The notes beneath the pieces are model-generated. The model worked only from the letters and a program-made list of their open reading frames with translations, was not told where the DNA came from and did no database searches. A stretch of 42,024 nucleotides of DNA from Candidatus Rokuibacteriota bacterium (GTDB taxonomy: Bacteria; Methylomirabilota; Methylomirabilia; Rokubacteriales; CSP1-6): the NCBI GenBank assembly GCA_016179925.1, contig JACPCG010000015.1:1-42024 (forward strand). The letters are read 5' to 3'. The position numbers were made by a program, and so were the translations under genes. Every line of letters begins with the position of its first letter. Positions within the stretch are counted from its first letter, which is position 1. Below, piece after piece: positions 8,267 to 17,110 of this stretch.

Positions 8267-9100
8267 GTGACGCGCCCGCCGGCTCCGAGCGGCCCCGACT
8301 GGCCGGCGGCGGCGCTCGCCGTCGCCGGCCTCGCCGTCTCCGCGTATCTCACGTGGACCAAGTGGAGCGGCGCCACCGCGCTCTTCTGCGAGACCGGCAG
8401 CGGCTGTGACGTCGTCCAGGCGAGCCGCTACGCCATGGTCCTCGGCGTGCCGACGGCGGCGTGGGGCGTCGGGCTCTACGCGGTGATCGGCGGGCTCGCG
8501 CTCGCCGGGCTTTCTCCGCGGCGGTGGGTCTGGGCATACGCGCTCGCGGTCGCCGGCGTCGCGTTCTCCGGGTACCTGACCTGGATCTCGCTCGTCGAGC
8601 TCGGCGCCGTCTGCCCGTACTGCCTTGCCGACGCCGCTATCGCCGCGGTGCTCCTCGGATGGCTGCTCGCGCGGCGCCCCGCCCCGACCGGGCGCCGCGC
8701 TGCGACGCGGCGGAGCCGCGTGATCGCGATCGGGGTCGCCGCGGCCGTGGTCACCGTCGTCTTCGGTATGGGTGTCTTCGCCGCCGGCTCCCCCACGGGG
8801 GCGTCCGCCTACCAGGAGTCGCTCGCGCGTCACCTCACTGCGTCGGGCGCGATCTTTTACGGCGCCTACTGGTGACCCGCGTGCACCGAGCAAAAGGCCC
8901 GGTTCGGGCCCGCGGAAAAGCTGCTCCCGTACGTCGAGTGTGACGCGCGCGGGCGCGCGGCTGAGCCCGCGCGCTGCGACCGCGCCGCCGTCAGGCGCTA
9001 TCCCACGTGGCTCATCGCCGGCGCGCGCTACGAAGGCCTGATGACGCTGGACGAGCTGGCGCGCGCCTCGGGGTTTTCCGCGCCGGCGCCGGCGCGCTGA
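8267..9100 (+). CDS. VKOR-thioredoxin fusion, candidate selenoprotein (in-frame UGA at 8873)
   Basis: The N-terminal 200 residues are a bacterial vitamin K epoxide reductase homologue: four to five membrane helices, loop cysteines C41 and C47 in ETGSGCDVVQASRY, and the redox pair C116-P-Y-C119. These enzymes oxidise quinone-linked disulfides and drive periplasmic disulfide formation. A TGA at 8873-8875 seems to end the gene after FYGAYW. The same frame then stays open for 74 codons and encodes the rest of a thioredoxin-like domain: UPACTEQK, PYVECDARG, the cis-proline site RYPTW, and a stop at 9098-9100. Homologues carry CPHC where this gene has TGA-P-A-C, so residue 203 would be selenocysteine. 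Start is GTG 8267 behind GAGGAAAG. The alternative is a single-base nonsense mutation of TGC. Confidence 0.8.
8873..8910 (+). promoter_or_regulatory. Candidate selenocysteine UGA and SECIS-like hairpin in the VKOR gene
   Basis: Downstream of UGA 8873-8875 lies a perfect 6-bp stem, GGCCCG (8896-8901) with CGGGCC (8905-8910), and a GTT loop. The loop starts 26 nt after the UGA and begins with G. As I recall the rules for bacterial SECIS elements (loop about 16-37 nt from UGA, a G in its first two positions, stem of at least 4 bp), this fits, although such GC hairpins are common in a genome this rich in GC. Confidence 0.5.
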
Positions 9101-9253
9101 AGGGGGCGGCGGCGGAGCCTAGCCCGGACTAGGGCAAACGGCTCTGACCCGAATCGACTATTGCCAGCGCAGAGCCCGCTGGTGTAGGTTCGCGCGCGTC
9201 TGGCAACTCGACTCTCGAGGGCTCGAGCCCCTGAGAGCGAAGGAGCGTCGCGC

Positions 9254-10225
9254 ATGGGCATGAAACGGAGTGCCATCCGAGTGCTCGGTGTCGCCGGCGG
9301 GGCGGCGGTCGCGCTGGTCGCCGTGGCCGTCCTCGGCTTACCCGGCCTGGCTCCAGCCCAACAGCCTTCCACGCCGGCGGCGGGCGCCCCGCTTCCCGCC
9401 GGATACGCCGGGGCGGAGGCCTGCAAGGCCTGCCACGAGGAGGTGGACCAGAAGTTCGCCGCGACGAAAATGGGGCGCCTCTTCCTCAAGCACCCCCGAA
9501 ACACACTCGAGCGCCTGGGCTGCGAGACCTGCCACGGCCCCGGGAAGGCCCACGTCGAAGCGGGCGGCGGCAGGGGCGTCGGCGGGATGATCAGCTTCGC
9601 GAAGAACGACAAGACGCCCGTCGAGAAGCGCAACGCCGTCTGCCTGCAGTGCCACCAAAAGTCCGCCCGGCTCTTCTGGCAGGGGAGCCAGCACGAGTCG
9701 CGCGACGTGGCGTGCACCAACTGCCACAAGATCATGGAGGACGCCTCCCCGAAGTTCCAGCTCGCCAAGGAGACCGTCATCGAGACGTGCGGCCAGTGCC
9801 ACCTCCAGAAACGGGCGCAGACCATGCGCTCCTCCCACATGCCGCTCCGCGAGGGCAAGATGACGTGCACCGACTGCCACAACCCCCACGGGACGGTGAC
9901 GCCGACGCTCCTCAAGGAGAACTCCCTCAACGAGACCTGCTACTCCTGCCACGCCGAGAAGCGCGGCCCCTTCCTCTGGGTCCACCCGCCGGTCCAGGAG
10001 AGCTGCGCCAACTGCCACGACCCCCACGGGTCGAACCACGAGAAGATGCTCAAGCTCGCGAAGCCGCGGCTCTGCCAGCAGTGCCACATCGAATCGCGCC
10101 ACCCCACGGAGCCACGCGGCAGGAGCTTCGACCAGGCGCGATTCGTGTTCGGACGCTCGTGCACGAACTGCCATGCGGTGATACACGGCTCCAACCACCC
10201 GTCGGGCAACGCGTTCAAGCGATAG
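9254..10225 (+). CDS. mtrA: Decahaem c-type cytochrome, MtrA/DmsE/PioA family
   Basis: A protein of 323 residues with a Sec signal peptide ending near LAPAQQ and ten CxxCH motifs: CKACH, CETCH, CLQCH, CTNCH, CGQCH, CTDCH, CYSCH, CANCH, CQQCH and CTNCH. Ten haems in about 33 kDa, with the recurrent CxDCHNPHG pattern and a partner barrel gene next door, identify the MtrA/DmsE/PioA group. These cytochromes insert into an MtrB porin and carry electrons across the outer membrane. The ATG at 9254 follows AAGGAGCG; a second ATG at 9260 is equally possible. A mismatched hairpin (9212-9237) sits just before the ribosome site. The next gene begins 10 nt after the stop. Confidence 0.93.
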   Translation: MGMKRSAIRVLGVAGGAAVALVAVAVLGLPGLAPAQQPSTPAAGAPLPAGYAGAEACKACHEEVDQKFAATKMGRLFLKHPRNTLERLGCETCHGPGKAHVEAGGGRGVGGMISFAKNDKTPVEKRNAVCLQCHQKSARLFWQGSQHESRDVACTNCHKIMEDASPKFQLAKETVIETCGQCHLQKRAQTMRSSHMPLREGKMTCTDCHNPHGTVTPTLLKENSLNETCYSCHAEKRGPFLWVHPPVQESCANCHDPHGSNHEKMLKLAKPRLCQQCHIESRHPTEPRGRSFDQARFVFGRSCTNCHAVIHGSNHPSGNAFKR

Positions 10226-10234
10226 GAGGCCGAG

Positions 10235-12490
10235 ATGAAAGCAACGAAAACGGCTCGGCTGCTCGTTGCAGTCTTGGCGATCCTCGGCCTCGCGGCTCCC
10301 GCGTCGGCCCAGACCCAGGTGTTCGGCCTGAACGTGGAAGGTGACATCGAGGCGGGGGGGCGCATCTACGGCCAGAAGCCGTCCAAGAGTGAATCCGCCA
10401 AGTTCGAGGAGTACCGGGACCTCCCCGAGCTGCCCTACCTGGGGCAGTTCCGGCTGAGGCTCTTCACGCCCGACGAGAGCTACTCCTCCGAGTTCGAAGG
10501 TTCCAAGTGGGGGCAGCAGGACCAGGAGTTCTCCCTCAGGACGGGCCGCCTCGGTCTCTGGGAGTTCGGGTTCGACTGGGATCAGACCCGTCACATCTTC
10601 TCGACCAACGCCAGGATGCTCGCGACGGAGTCCGCCCGCGGCGTGTTCACCCTGCCCTTTCCCCGGCCGGCGGGGGCCGCGTACAACACGGCACGGGAGC
10701 TCGACGAGATCAGCACCCGGTGGGACACGGCGCGGATCCTTTTCCGGCTCACCCCCACCCCCGACCTGGAACTGAGGGCGCAATACACGCGCACCCACAA
10801 GGATGGTGACCGCCCGATCGGCGTGCCGTTCGGCTTCAACGTCATCGAGGTGCTGGAGCCGATCGAGCAGACGGTCCACGACTTCAGGCTCCAAGCAGCG
10901 ATCGCGCGGGAGCAGTGGCAGCTCCAGGCCGGGTACACGCTCTCCGTCTTCCAGAACGCGCTGAGCTCCGTGACCGCCGACAACCCGTCGTCGGTTCTTG
11001 CTACTGACACGGCTTTCGTCGTCACGGCCACCGGGGGAACGAGCACGCCCATCGCGGGCCGGCTGTCGCTTCCGCCCGACAACATGGCGCACACGCTGAG
11101 CCTGGCGGGGGGCGTGAACCTCCCGTGGTGGCGGACGCGCGTGACGAGCAATCTCTCCTACAGCCTCTGGCTCCAGAACGACGACTTCCTTCCTCATACC
11201 CGAAACCCCAACATCGCGGCTGCAACTCCCGACCTGACGCTGCCGCAGACGAGCCTGAACGGCAACATCCAGATCTTCCTCCTCAACCTCAACGCCACGA
11301 GCCGGCCGCTACCGCCGCTTACGCTCTCGGCGAAGTACCGGCTCTATGACTACATGGATCTGAGCGACACGATCGTTTTCCCCGGCGTTGCGGAGACCGA
11401 CGCCAGCCTCGTGAGAGAGGTGCACCGCGCGGGCCGGTGGAGCTACATCAAGCACAATGCGGACGTCGACGGCCGGTGGCGGATCGTTCAGCCCGTGGCG
11501 CTCACCCTCGGCGCCGGGTGGGAGCGGTGGGACCGCAGCCCGCATCGGGAAGTCCCCGTGAGCGACGAGGTCTTCGGCAAGGCAGCCCTGGACCTGACCC
11601 CGTGGGACTGGCTCCTGGCGAAGCTCAAGTACATGCCCTCGTTCCGGCGGATCAACCGCTACGACACCCGTGCCCACGCGCTGCATACGACCACGGAGGA
11701 GGACGCGCTGTCCCCGCAGCTCCAGTCGTTTCAGCTCAGGAAGTTCGACGAGGGCGAGCGCGACCGCCAGCGTATCGACCTGCTGGTCCAGCTGATGCCC
11801 ACCGACACCCTCACCGCCACCCCGACGGTCGGCTGGCGGTACGACGACTACATCCGCTCGACCCTCGGCCTCCAGCAGGAGACGAGCTGGTCGGCGGGGC
11901 TGGACCTCAACTGGATGCCCGTCGAGCGCGTCGCGATCTTCGGCGGCTACATGTACGAGAACATTCTCCAGAAGCAGCGCTCCAGGTACCGTCCCGTGGT
12001 GACGACGGTGACGGCGCAATGCCCGGCGCCGCCGTGCACCTTCGACTTCGCCGACTTCGACTGGATCTCGGTCAACACCGACACCGTCGACACTTACCAC
12101 CTCGGGGTCAAGGTCAGCCTGATCCCCAAGGTGCTCGACTGGTCCATGAACGGGAACTACTCCAGCGCGCTCGGGAGGGTCGAGACGCGAAATCCGGTGC
12201 GCCCCGTAACCGGGACGGCCGCGCAGAACACGGCCGCCATCGCCAAGCGATGGCCGGCGTTCGAGGACACCCTGGTGAGGCTGGAGACCGGGCTCAAGTA
12301 CCACTTCTGGAAGAACTGGACCGCGGGCGTCGCCTACATCTTCGAGTCGTTCGAGAAGCACGACTGGCGGACCGACACGCTCAACCCCTTCTTCCCCGCG
12401 GTGGGACTGGGGGGCATCTGGCTCGGCAACGACCTGAAGGACTACACCGCGCACATCGTCGGCCTCACGCTCGCGTATCGTTTCAAGTAG
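10235..12490 (+). CDS. mtrB: Outer-membrane beta-barrel porin of the MtrB/PioB family
   Basis: A 751-residue protein with a Sec signal peptide (ARLLVAVLAILGLAAPASAQ) followed by about 26 alternating polar/hydrophobic strands rich in aromatic residues. It ends in LTLAYRFK, with aromatic Tyr and Phe close to the C-terminus as usual for barrel assembly. The immediately preceding decahaem gene gives the standard mtrAB/pioAB pair. The barrel sheathes MtrA so that electrons can pass between periplasm and outside. No surface MtrC/OmcA-type cytochrome follows, which resembles PioAB and simple MtrAB conduits. The N-terminus lacks the CxxC reported for Shewanella MtrB; one Cys pair (CPAPPC) occurs near nt 12018-12037 in a probable loop. 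Confidence 0.92.
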   Translation: MKATKTARLLVAVLAILGLAAPASAQTQVFGLNVEGDIEAGGRIYGQKPSKSESAKFEEYRDLPELPYLGQFRLRLFTPDESYSSEFEGSKWGQQDQEFSLRTGRLGLWEFGFDWDQTRHIFSTNARMLATESARGVFTLPFPRPAGAAYNTARELDEISTRWDTARILFRLTPTPDLELRAQYTRTHKDGDRPIGVPFGFNVIEVLEPIEQTVHDFRLQAAIAREQWQLQAGYTLSVFQNALSSVTADNPSSVLATDTAFVVTATGGTSTPIAGRLSLPPDNMAHTLSLAGGVNLPWWRTRVTSNLSYSLWLQNDDFLPHTRNPNIAAATPDLTLPQTSLNGNIQIFLLNLNATSRPLPPLTLSAKYRLYDYMDLSDTIVFPGVAETDASLVREVHRAGRWSYIKHNADVDGRWRIVQPVALTLGAGWERWDRSPHREVPVSDEVFGKAALDLTPWDWLLAKLKYMPSFRRINRYDTRAHALHTTTEEDALSPQLQSFQLRKFDEGERDRQRIDLLVQLMPTDTLTATPTVGWRYDDYIRSTLGLQQETSWSAGLDLNWMPVERVAIFGGYMYENILQKQRSRYRPVVTTVTAQCPAPPCTFDFADFDWISVNTDTVDTYHLGVKVSLIPKVLDWSMNGNYSSALGRVETRNPVRPVTGTAAQNTAAIAKRWPAFEDTLVRLETGLKYHFWKNWTAGVAYIFESFEKHDWRTDTLNPFFPAVGLGGIWLGNDLKDYTAHIVGLTLAYRFK

Positions 12491-12511
12491 GCAGCCTCCA
12501 TCGGGCGCCCT

Positions 12512-12547
12512 CGACATCATCGTCGAGGGCGTTCGACAACATCGTCG
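12512..12547 (+). promoter_or_regulatory. Tandem CGAC-N6-GTCG dyads, candidate activator sites
   Basis: Two copies of a 15-bp sequence (TCGACATCATCGTCG at 12511 and TCGACAACATCGTCG at 12533) lie 22 bp apart, about two helical turns. Each contains the dyad CGAC-N6-GTCG. They sit about 80-100 bp upstream of a sigma-54 promoter, the usual place for enhancer sites. The first copy extends to a 10-bp perfect hairpin (12506-12531), which could instead act as a weak mtrB terminator. Confidence 0.5.
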
Positions 12548-12620
12548 CTCGGCGACTTCCTCACCATGACGGGCGCTCGCCAAGTCCTCGTCGTTCCTGC
12601 CGTCCTCGTTTCGCCGGCGC

Positions 12621-12635
12621 TGGCACGGCTCATGC
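12621..12635 (+). promoter_or_regulatory. Sigma-54 (-24/-12) promoter
   Basis: TGGCACGGCTCATGC matches the consensus TGGCACG-N4-TTGC with one mismatch; the invariant GG and GC are correctly spaced. The start of transcription would be near 12646, followed by GGAAAGGAGG and the ATG of the Met-rich gene at 12669. A sigma-54 activator gene lies 2.3 kb downstream. Confidence 0.75.
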
Positions 12636-12668
12636 GAGGTCCAAGCGGCAGGAAAGGAGGCAACGACG

Positions 12669-13103
12669 ATGAAACGATTCATGAGCATGACCCTGGTCGT
12701 GGCGCTGGTGCTCGGCCTGGCCGGCGCGGCGCTCGCCTGGGGCCCGCGCGGCGCGATGATGGGCGGCGGGATGGGCCCGCAGATGATGGGCCCGGGCTGG
12801 CAAGGCGGCGCGATGGGCCCAGGCTGGATGGGTGGCGGCGCCGGCTGCCCGGGGATGGCTGGCGCGCCGGGCGCGGCTGAGACGCCGCAGGCGGTCACCG
12901 AGGAGAAGGCGAAGGAGCTGGCGACCGCGTACGCCGGCAAGTACCTCAAAGGCTTCACGGTCGAGCGGGTGCTGCCGTTCGAGGGCCGCTGGGGCACGGC
13001 CTATCAGATCGAACTGAAGGGCCCCAAGGGCGAGACGAAGGTCCTCCACGTCAACCCGTGGGGCGCCGTGCGACCCTTCGGCCCGCTGGCGGCGACCGAG
13101 TAG
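12669..13103 (+). CDS. Small exported Met/Gly-rich protein with PepSY-like C-terminal domain
   Basis: A 144-residue protein with a Sec signal peptide (TLVVALVLGLAGAALAW). Residues 24-66 are low-complexity and rich in Met, Gly and Pro (repeats such as GAMMGGGMGPQMMGPG). A compact domain of about 65 residues follows, beginning VTEEKAKELATAYAG, whose helix-strand pattern and Trp/Gly ending recall PepSY-like periplasmic domains; that resemblance is from pattern only. Methionine-rich periplasmic segments often bind soft metals such as Cu(I) or Ag(I), but no metal is shown here. It has a strong ribosome site, its own sigma-54 promoter and an intrinsic terminator, so it is transcribed as a single gene. 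The sensor kinase downstream has a similar Met-rich patch. Confidence 0.78.
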   Translation: MKRFMSMTLVVALVLGLAGAALAWGPRGAMMGGGMGPQMMGPGWQGGAMGPGWMGGGAGCPGMAGAPGAAETPQAVTEEKAKELATAYAGKYLKGFTVERVLPFEGRWGTAYQIELKGPKGETKVLHVNPWGAVRPFGPLAATE

Positions 13104-13131
13104 CGTACGACCGTCGCGCGAACCGCTCTCC

Positions 13132-13171
13132 CCGGCCCCCGGGCTCTCGAGTCCGGGGGCCGGCGCTTTTT
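13132..13171 (+). terminator. Rho-independent terminator after the Met-rich gene
   Basis: A perfect 11-bp GC stem, CCGGCCCCCGG (13132-13142) with CCGGGGGCCGG (13153-13163), a 10-nt loop, then cgc and five T residues (13167-13171). It separates the Met-rich gene from the two-component genes. Confidence 0.88.
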
Positions 13172-13225
13172 CGTCGGGGCCGCGGGAGGTTTGCTCCGGG
13201 GCGGCGAATGGCGGAGGATGAGGGC

Positions 13226-14946
13226 GTGAGCCCGCGCTTCTCGGCCCGTTACTTTCTCGCATCCATCGCGCTCCTGATGGTGCTCGTCGCGCTCTACGCG
13301 GGGACGACGGCGCGGCGGACGCAGGCGGAGCTCCGGGCGCAGCTCGAGCGGCAGGGGCTCGCTCTCGCGGAGGCCGTCGAGGCCTGGAGCCGCAACGCGA
13401 TCCGCAGCAACGCGCTGATCGAGGCGATGATCGCCGCGCGCCTCACCGACAACGCGCGGCTGATCGACGAGCTGCTCCGGCGCCCGCTCGACCTCGCCGA
13501 GCTCACCCGGATCGCCGAGCGGAATCGTCTCCGCCGCGTGGACCTGCTGGACCTCGAGGGCCGGCCCTGGACGCCTCCGGCCCCGCCGCGCGGCATGGGC
13601 ATGATGGGCATGATGCGGCCGCGCGCCGAAGGCGAGACGCCGCGGCTCGAGCCTCCGATGATGCGGTACATGTGGGGACACCGTTGGGGCCATCAGAGCG
13701 AGGTGGGCGAGGCGACGCGAGAGGCGCCCAGCGCGATCAGGGACCGTAAGTTCTGGGAGGGGAGTGTCTTCGGCGTCGCGGTCGGGGCGGCGAGCTTCAA
13801 GGGGATCATCGCCGTCCACGCCGACGCCGACTACATCCTGAACTTCCGCCGCGAGATCGGCGTCGAGCGGCAGATCGAGGAGCTGGGTCGCCAGTCGGGC
13901 GTGCGGGCGGTGGCCCTGCTGGGGCCGGACCTCACCGTGCTCGCCCACTCCGACGCCGCGCGCGTGGGCCGGCGCCTGGAGGAGCCGGCGCTGGCCGCGG
14001 CGCTCGCCGGGCGGCAGAGTACCAGCCGGTTCGTCGAAACAGGGGGCGTGAAGGTCTTCGAGGTCGCGCGCCCGCTCACGCTCGACGGCGCGCGCGTGGG
14101 CCTCCTCGCCATCGACTTCTCGACGGCGGCGATGGAGCGGGCGTGGAAGGAGGATCTGCGCGCCGGCGTCCTGCTCGGCCTGGCGGTCCTCCTCGTCGGC
14201 GCGCTCGGCCTCGGGCTCATCTTCTGGGCCCAGCAGCGCCACTTGCGCGAGGTGCGCGCGCTCGAGGCTTCGAGCGCGCGCCGCGAGCGGCTCGCCGCGC
14301 TCGGCGACGTCGCGGCGGCGTTCGCCCACGAGGTGAGAAACCCGTTGAACGCGGTGTCCATGGGGCTCCAGCGCCTGCGGGCGGAGTTCAAGCCGGAGCC
14401 CGGCGAGGCGTACGCGCGGTTCGTGAACCTCATGCAGGGCGAGGTGCGCCGGCTCAACGCGATCGTCGAGCAGTTCATCGCGCTCGCCCGCCCGCTCCCG
14501 CTCAAGCCCGCGCCCGTCGACCTCCGCGAGCTCCTGCGCGAGCTTGCCGCGCTGGTCGAGCCCGAGGCCCGCCAGGCGCGCGTCGCCGTGCATTTGGCGG
14601 TGGGAGCGCTGCCGCCGGTCAATGCCGACCGCGATCACGTGAAACAGGTCCTGCTGAATCTCATGCTCAACGCGGTGCAGGCGATGACCTCCGGCGGGAC
14701 GCTGTCCCTCGGGGCCGCCGCCGCGCGGGACGCGGTGACGATCACGGTGGCCGACACCGGCCCCGGCATCGCGCCCGACGTCCTGCCGCGGGTCTTCGAC
14801 CCGTACTTCACGACGAAGCCCGGCGGACTCGGTCTCGGCCTCCCCATCGCGCGCCGGATCGTCGAAGCCCACGGCGGCGCGCTCACCGTCGAGAGCGCAC
14901 CGGGGCGCGGGAGCCGCTTCAGCGTGACGCTTCCCCTGGGCCGGGT

Positions 14947-14950
<4 letters not shown>
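13226..14950 (+). CDS. Sensor histidine kinase with Met/His-rich periplasmic insert
   Basis: A membrane sensor kinase of 574 residues. Helix 1 is at about 9-27, a periplasmic sensor region spans about 28-312 and helix 2 is at about 313-334. The HisKA box AFAHEVRNPLNAV has the phospho-acceptor at H368. The ATPase domain shows NLMLNAVQAM, DTGPGIAP and GLGLGLPIARRIV. The sensor holds a Met cluster MGMMGMM (residues 124-130) and, soon after, MMRYMWGHRWGHQ, both unusual and suited to soft-metal binding. GTG 13226 is preferred because GGAGG lies 8 nt upstream; ATG 13208 is in frame but poorly placed. The stop overlaps the GTG start of its response regulator. The kinase call is firm; the ligand is unknown. 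Confidence 0.9.
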
Positions 14951-16308
<1,358 letters not shown>

Positions 16309-16326
16309 GCCGAGGCCCGCGCGGCG

Positions 16327-16713
16327 TCACCCCTCGCCAGGCAGGAAGAGCCGCAGGCCCGGGATGTCGCGGAAGTCGGAGACGTTCAGCGTCCACAGCG
16401 CGGCGTCGTGCGTCATGGCGCAGGCGGCGACGCAGAGATCGAACTCGCGCTGGCGCGCGCCGGGCAGCGTCCGATAGAGCCGCGCGGCAACCTCGGCCTC
16501 CTCAGGCCCGAACGCGACCGCCGACTCGCGAGGAAACAGCGTGTCCTGCGCTGCGATCTCGTCGGGGGCGCGCGGCCCCCGCAGCCACTCGTAGAGGACC
16601 AGCGTGCTGAGCACGATCCGCTCGCCGCGCTCGATGACGCTCCGGAGCCGAGGCGCGGAGCGGCGAGGGCCTGTCAGGGCGTCAACGAGGACGGACGTGT
16701 CGAGAACGATCAC
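16327..16713 (-). CDS. vapC: PIN-domain toxin, VapC family
   Basis: A 128-residue PIN-domain ribonuclease. The acidic metal-binding residues are visible: Asp in VLDTSVLVDAL near the start, Glu in LYEWLRG, Asp in FDLCVAACA and Asp in LNVSDF near the end. VapC toxins cut tRNA or rRNA when freed from the antitoxin. GTG 16713 was chosen because the PIN fold starts there and it overlaps the antitoxin gene by 32 nt, a common VapBC arrangement. The gene is complete, ending in RLFLPGEG. It lies convergent to the response regulator. The target RNA cannot be told from sequence. Confidence 0.87.
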   Translation of the reverse strand: MIVLDTSVLVDALTGPRRSAPRLRSVIERGERIVLSTLVLYEWLRGPRAPDEIAAQDTLFPRESAVAFGPEEAEVAARLYRTLPGARQREFDLCVAACAMTHDAALWTLNVSDFRDIPGLRLFLPGEG

Positions 16714-16996
16714 GGGCCCTCGTCGGCTCTCGCCGTCCCCAGCGGCGCCGGGCCGCGCGGATCTCCCCGAGCTCGGCATCGACCGCGCGCGCCGGCCGGG
16801 GCTGGATCGCCGGGACGACGGTGTCGAAGATCTTCAGGAGATGGACCCGCTCCTCTTCGCTCAGCTTGCCGACGCGCGTGGCGTAGTCCCGGATCGCCTC
16901 GCGGACGACCTGACTCTGAGGCTTGCGCAGCCGGTCGGCGGCGCGCCGGAGCTCGGCGACCGTGGCGTCATCGAGGGTGAACGTGACTTTGACCAT
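16682..16996 (-). CDS. vapB: Ribbon-helix-helix antitoxin, VapB-like
   Basis: A 104-residue protein starting VKVTFTLDDATVAELRRAA, the strand and first helix of an RHH (CopG/Arc-type) DNA-binding domain, then a second helix with SQVVREAIRDYA. The charged C-terminal half would wrap the toxin. The PIN toxin gene overlaps its 3' end. As with other RHH antitoxins it probably represses its own promoter; three CCATAC repeats and a 12-bp palindrome lie directly upstream and overlap the start codon. The C-terminal tail is rich in Arg and may be partly a by-product of the long overlap with vapC. Confidence 0.82.
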   Translation of the reverse strand: MVKVTFTLDDATVAELRRAADRLRKPQSQVVREAIRDYATRVGKLSEEERVHLLKIFDTVVPAIQPRPARAVDAELGEIRAARRRWGRREPTRARDRSRHVRPR

Positions 16997-17026
16997 ACCG
17001 ATGCCATACTACCATACTCCGGAGTA
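16993..17026 (-). promoter_or_regulatory. Operator-like iterons and palindrome before vapB
   Basis: CCATAC occurs three times (16993-16998, 17004-17009, 17012-17017). The array runs into the perfect palindrome TACTCCGGAGTA (17015-17026). The first repeat covers the vapB start codon. Short direct repeats at this position are typical RHH-antitoxin operators. Confidence 0.55.
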
Positions 17027-17079
17027 ACCGCCGTTCGAGCGCCGGCTCCGCCGGCGCAATCGAATCCGGGGGAGGTTTC

Positions 17080-17103
17080 GGAGGGGGCCGTCGAGGCCCC
17101 TCC
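17080..17103 (-). terminator. GC-rich hairpin after typA, possible terminator
   Basis: GGAGGGGGCC pairs with GGCCCCTCC across a short loop with one bulged base, 8 nt past the typA stop. There is no T run, so termination is uncertain. A second stem, GCCGGC/GCCGGC, lies at 17041-17055. Confidence 0.4.
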
Positions 17104-17110
17104 GAGGACA

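Noticed and set aside
9118-9132. CCTAGCCCGGACTAGG as a third copy of hairpin element A
   Set aside because: Only the 10-bp CCTAGCCCGG edge is shared with the region at 20697; no long arms or spanning frame follow it.
9201-9217. Sigma-54 promoter before the decahaem gene (TGGCAACTCGACTCT)
   Set aside because: The -12 GC is absent at the needed distance from the GG, so the match does not go beyond TGGCA.
9254-12490. Long open frames on the minus strand opposite mtrA and mtrB
   Set aside because: They mirror GC-rich coding sequence; their translations are Arg/Gly/Val-rich without motifs, while the plus-strand genes have clear haem motifs, signal peptides and barrel features.
12506-12531. Hairpin after mtrB as a firm intrinsic terminator
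   Set aside because: The 10-bp stem is perfect but no T run follows, and half of it belongs to a tandem repeat better placed as an activator site.
16713-16779. Upstream ATG start for vapC at 16779
   Set aside because: The added residues are not part of a PIN fold and lie deep inside vapB; GTG 16713 begins exactly at the conserved VLDTSVLVDA strand.
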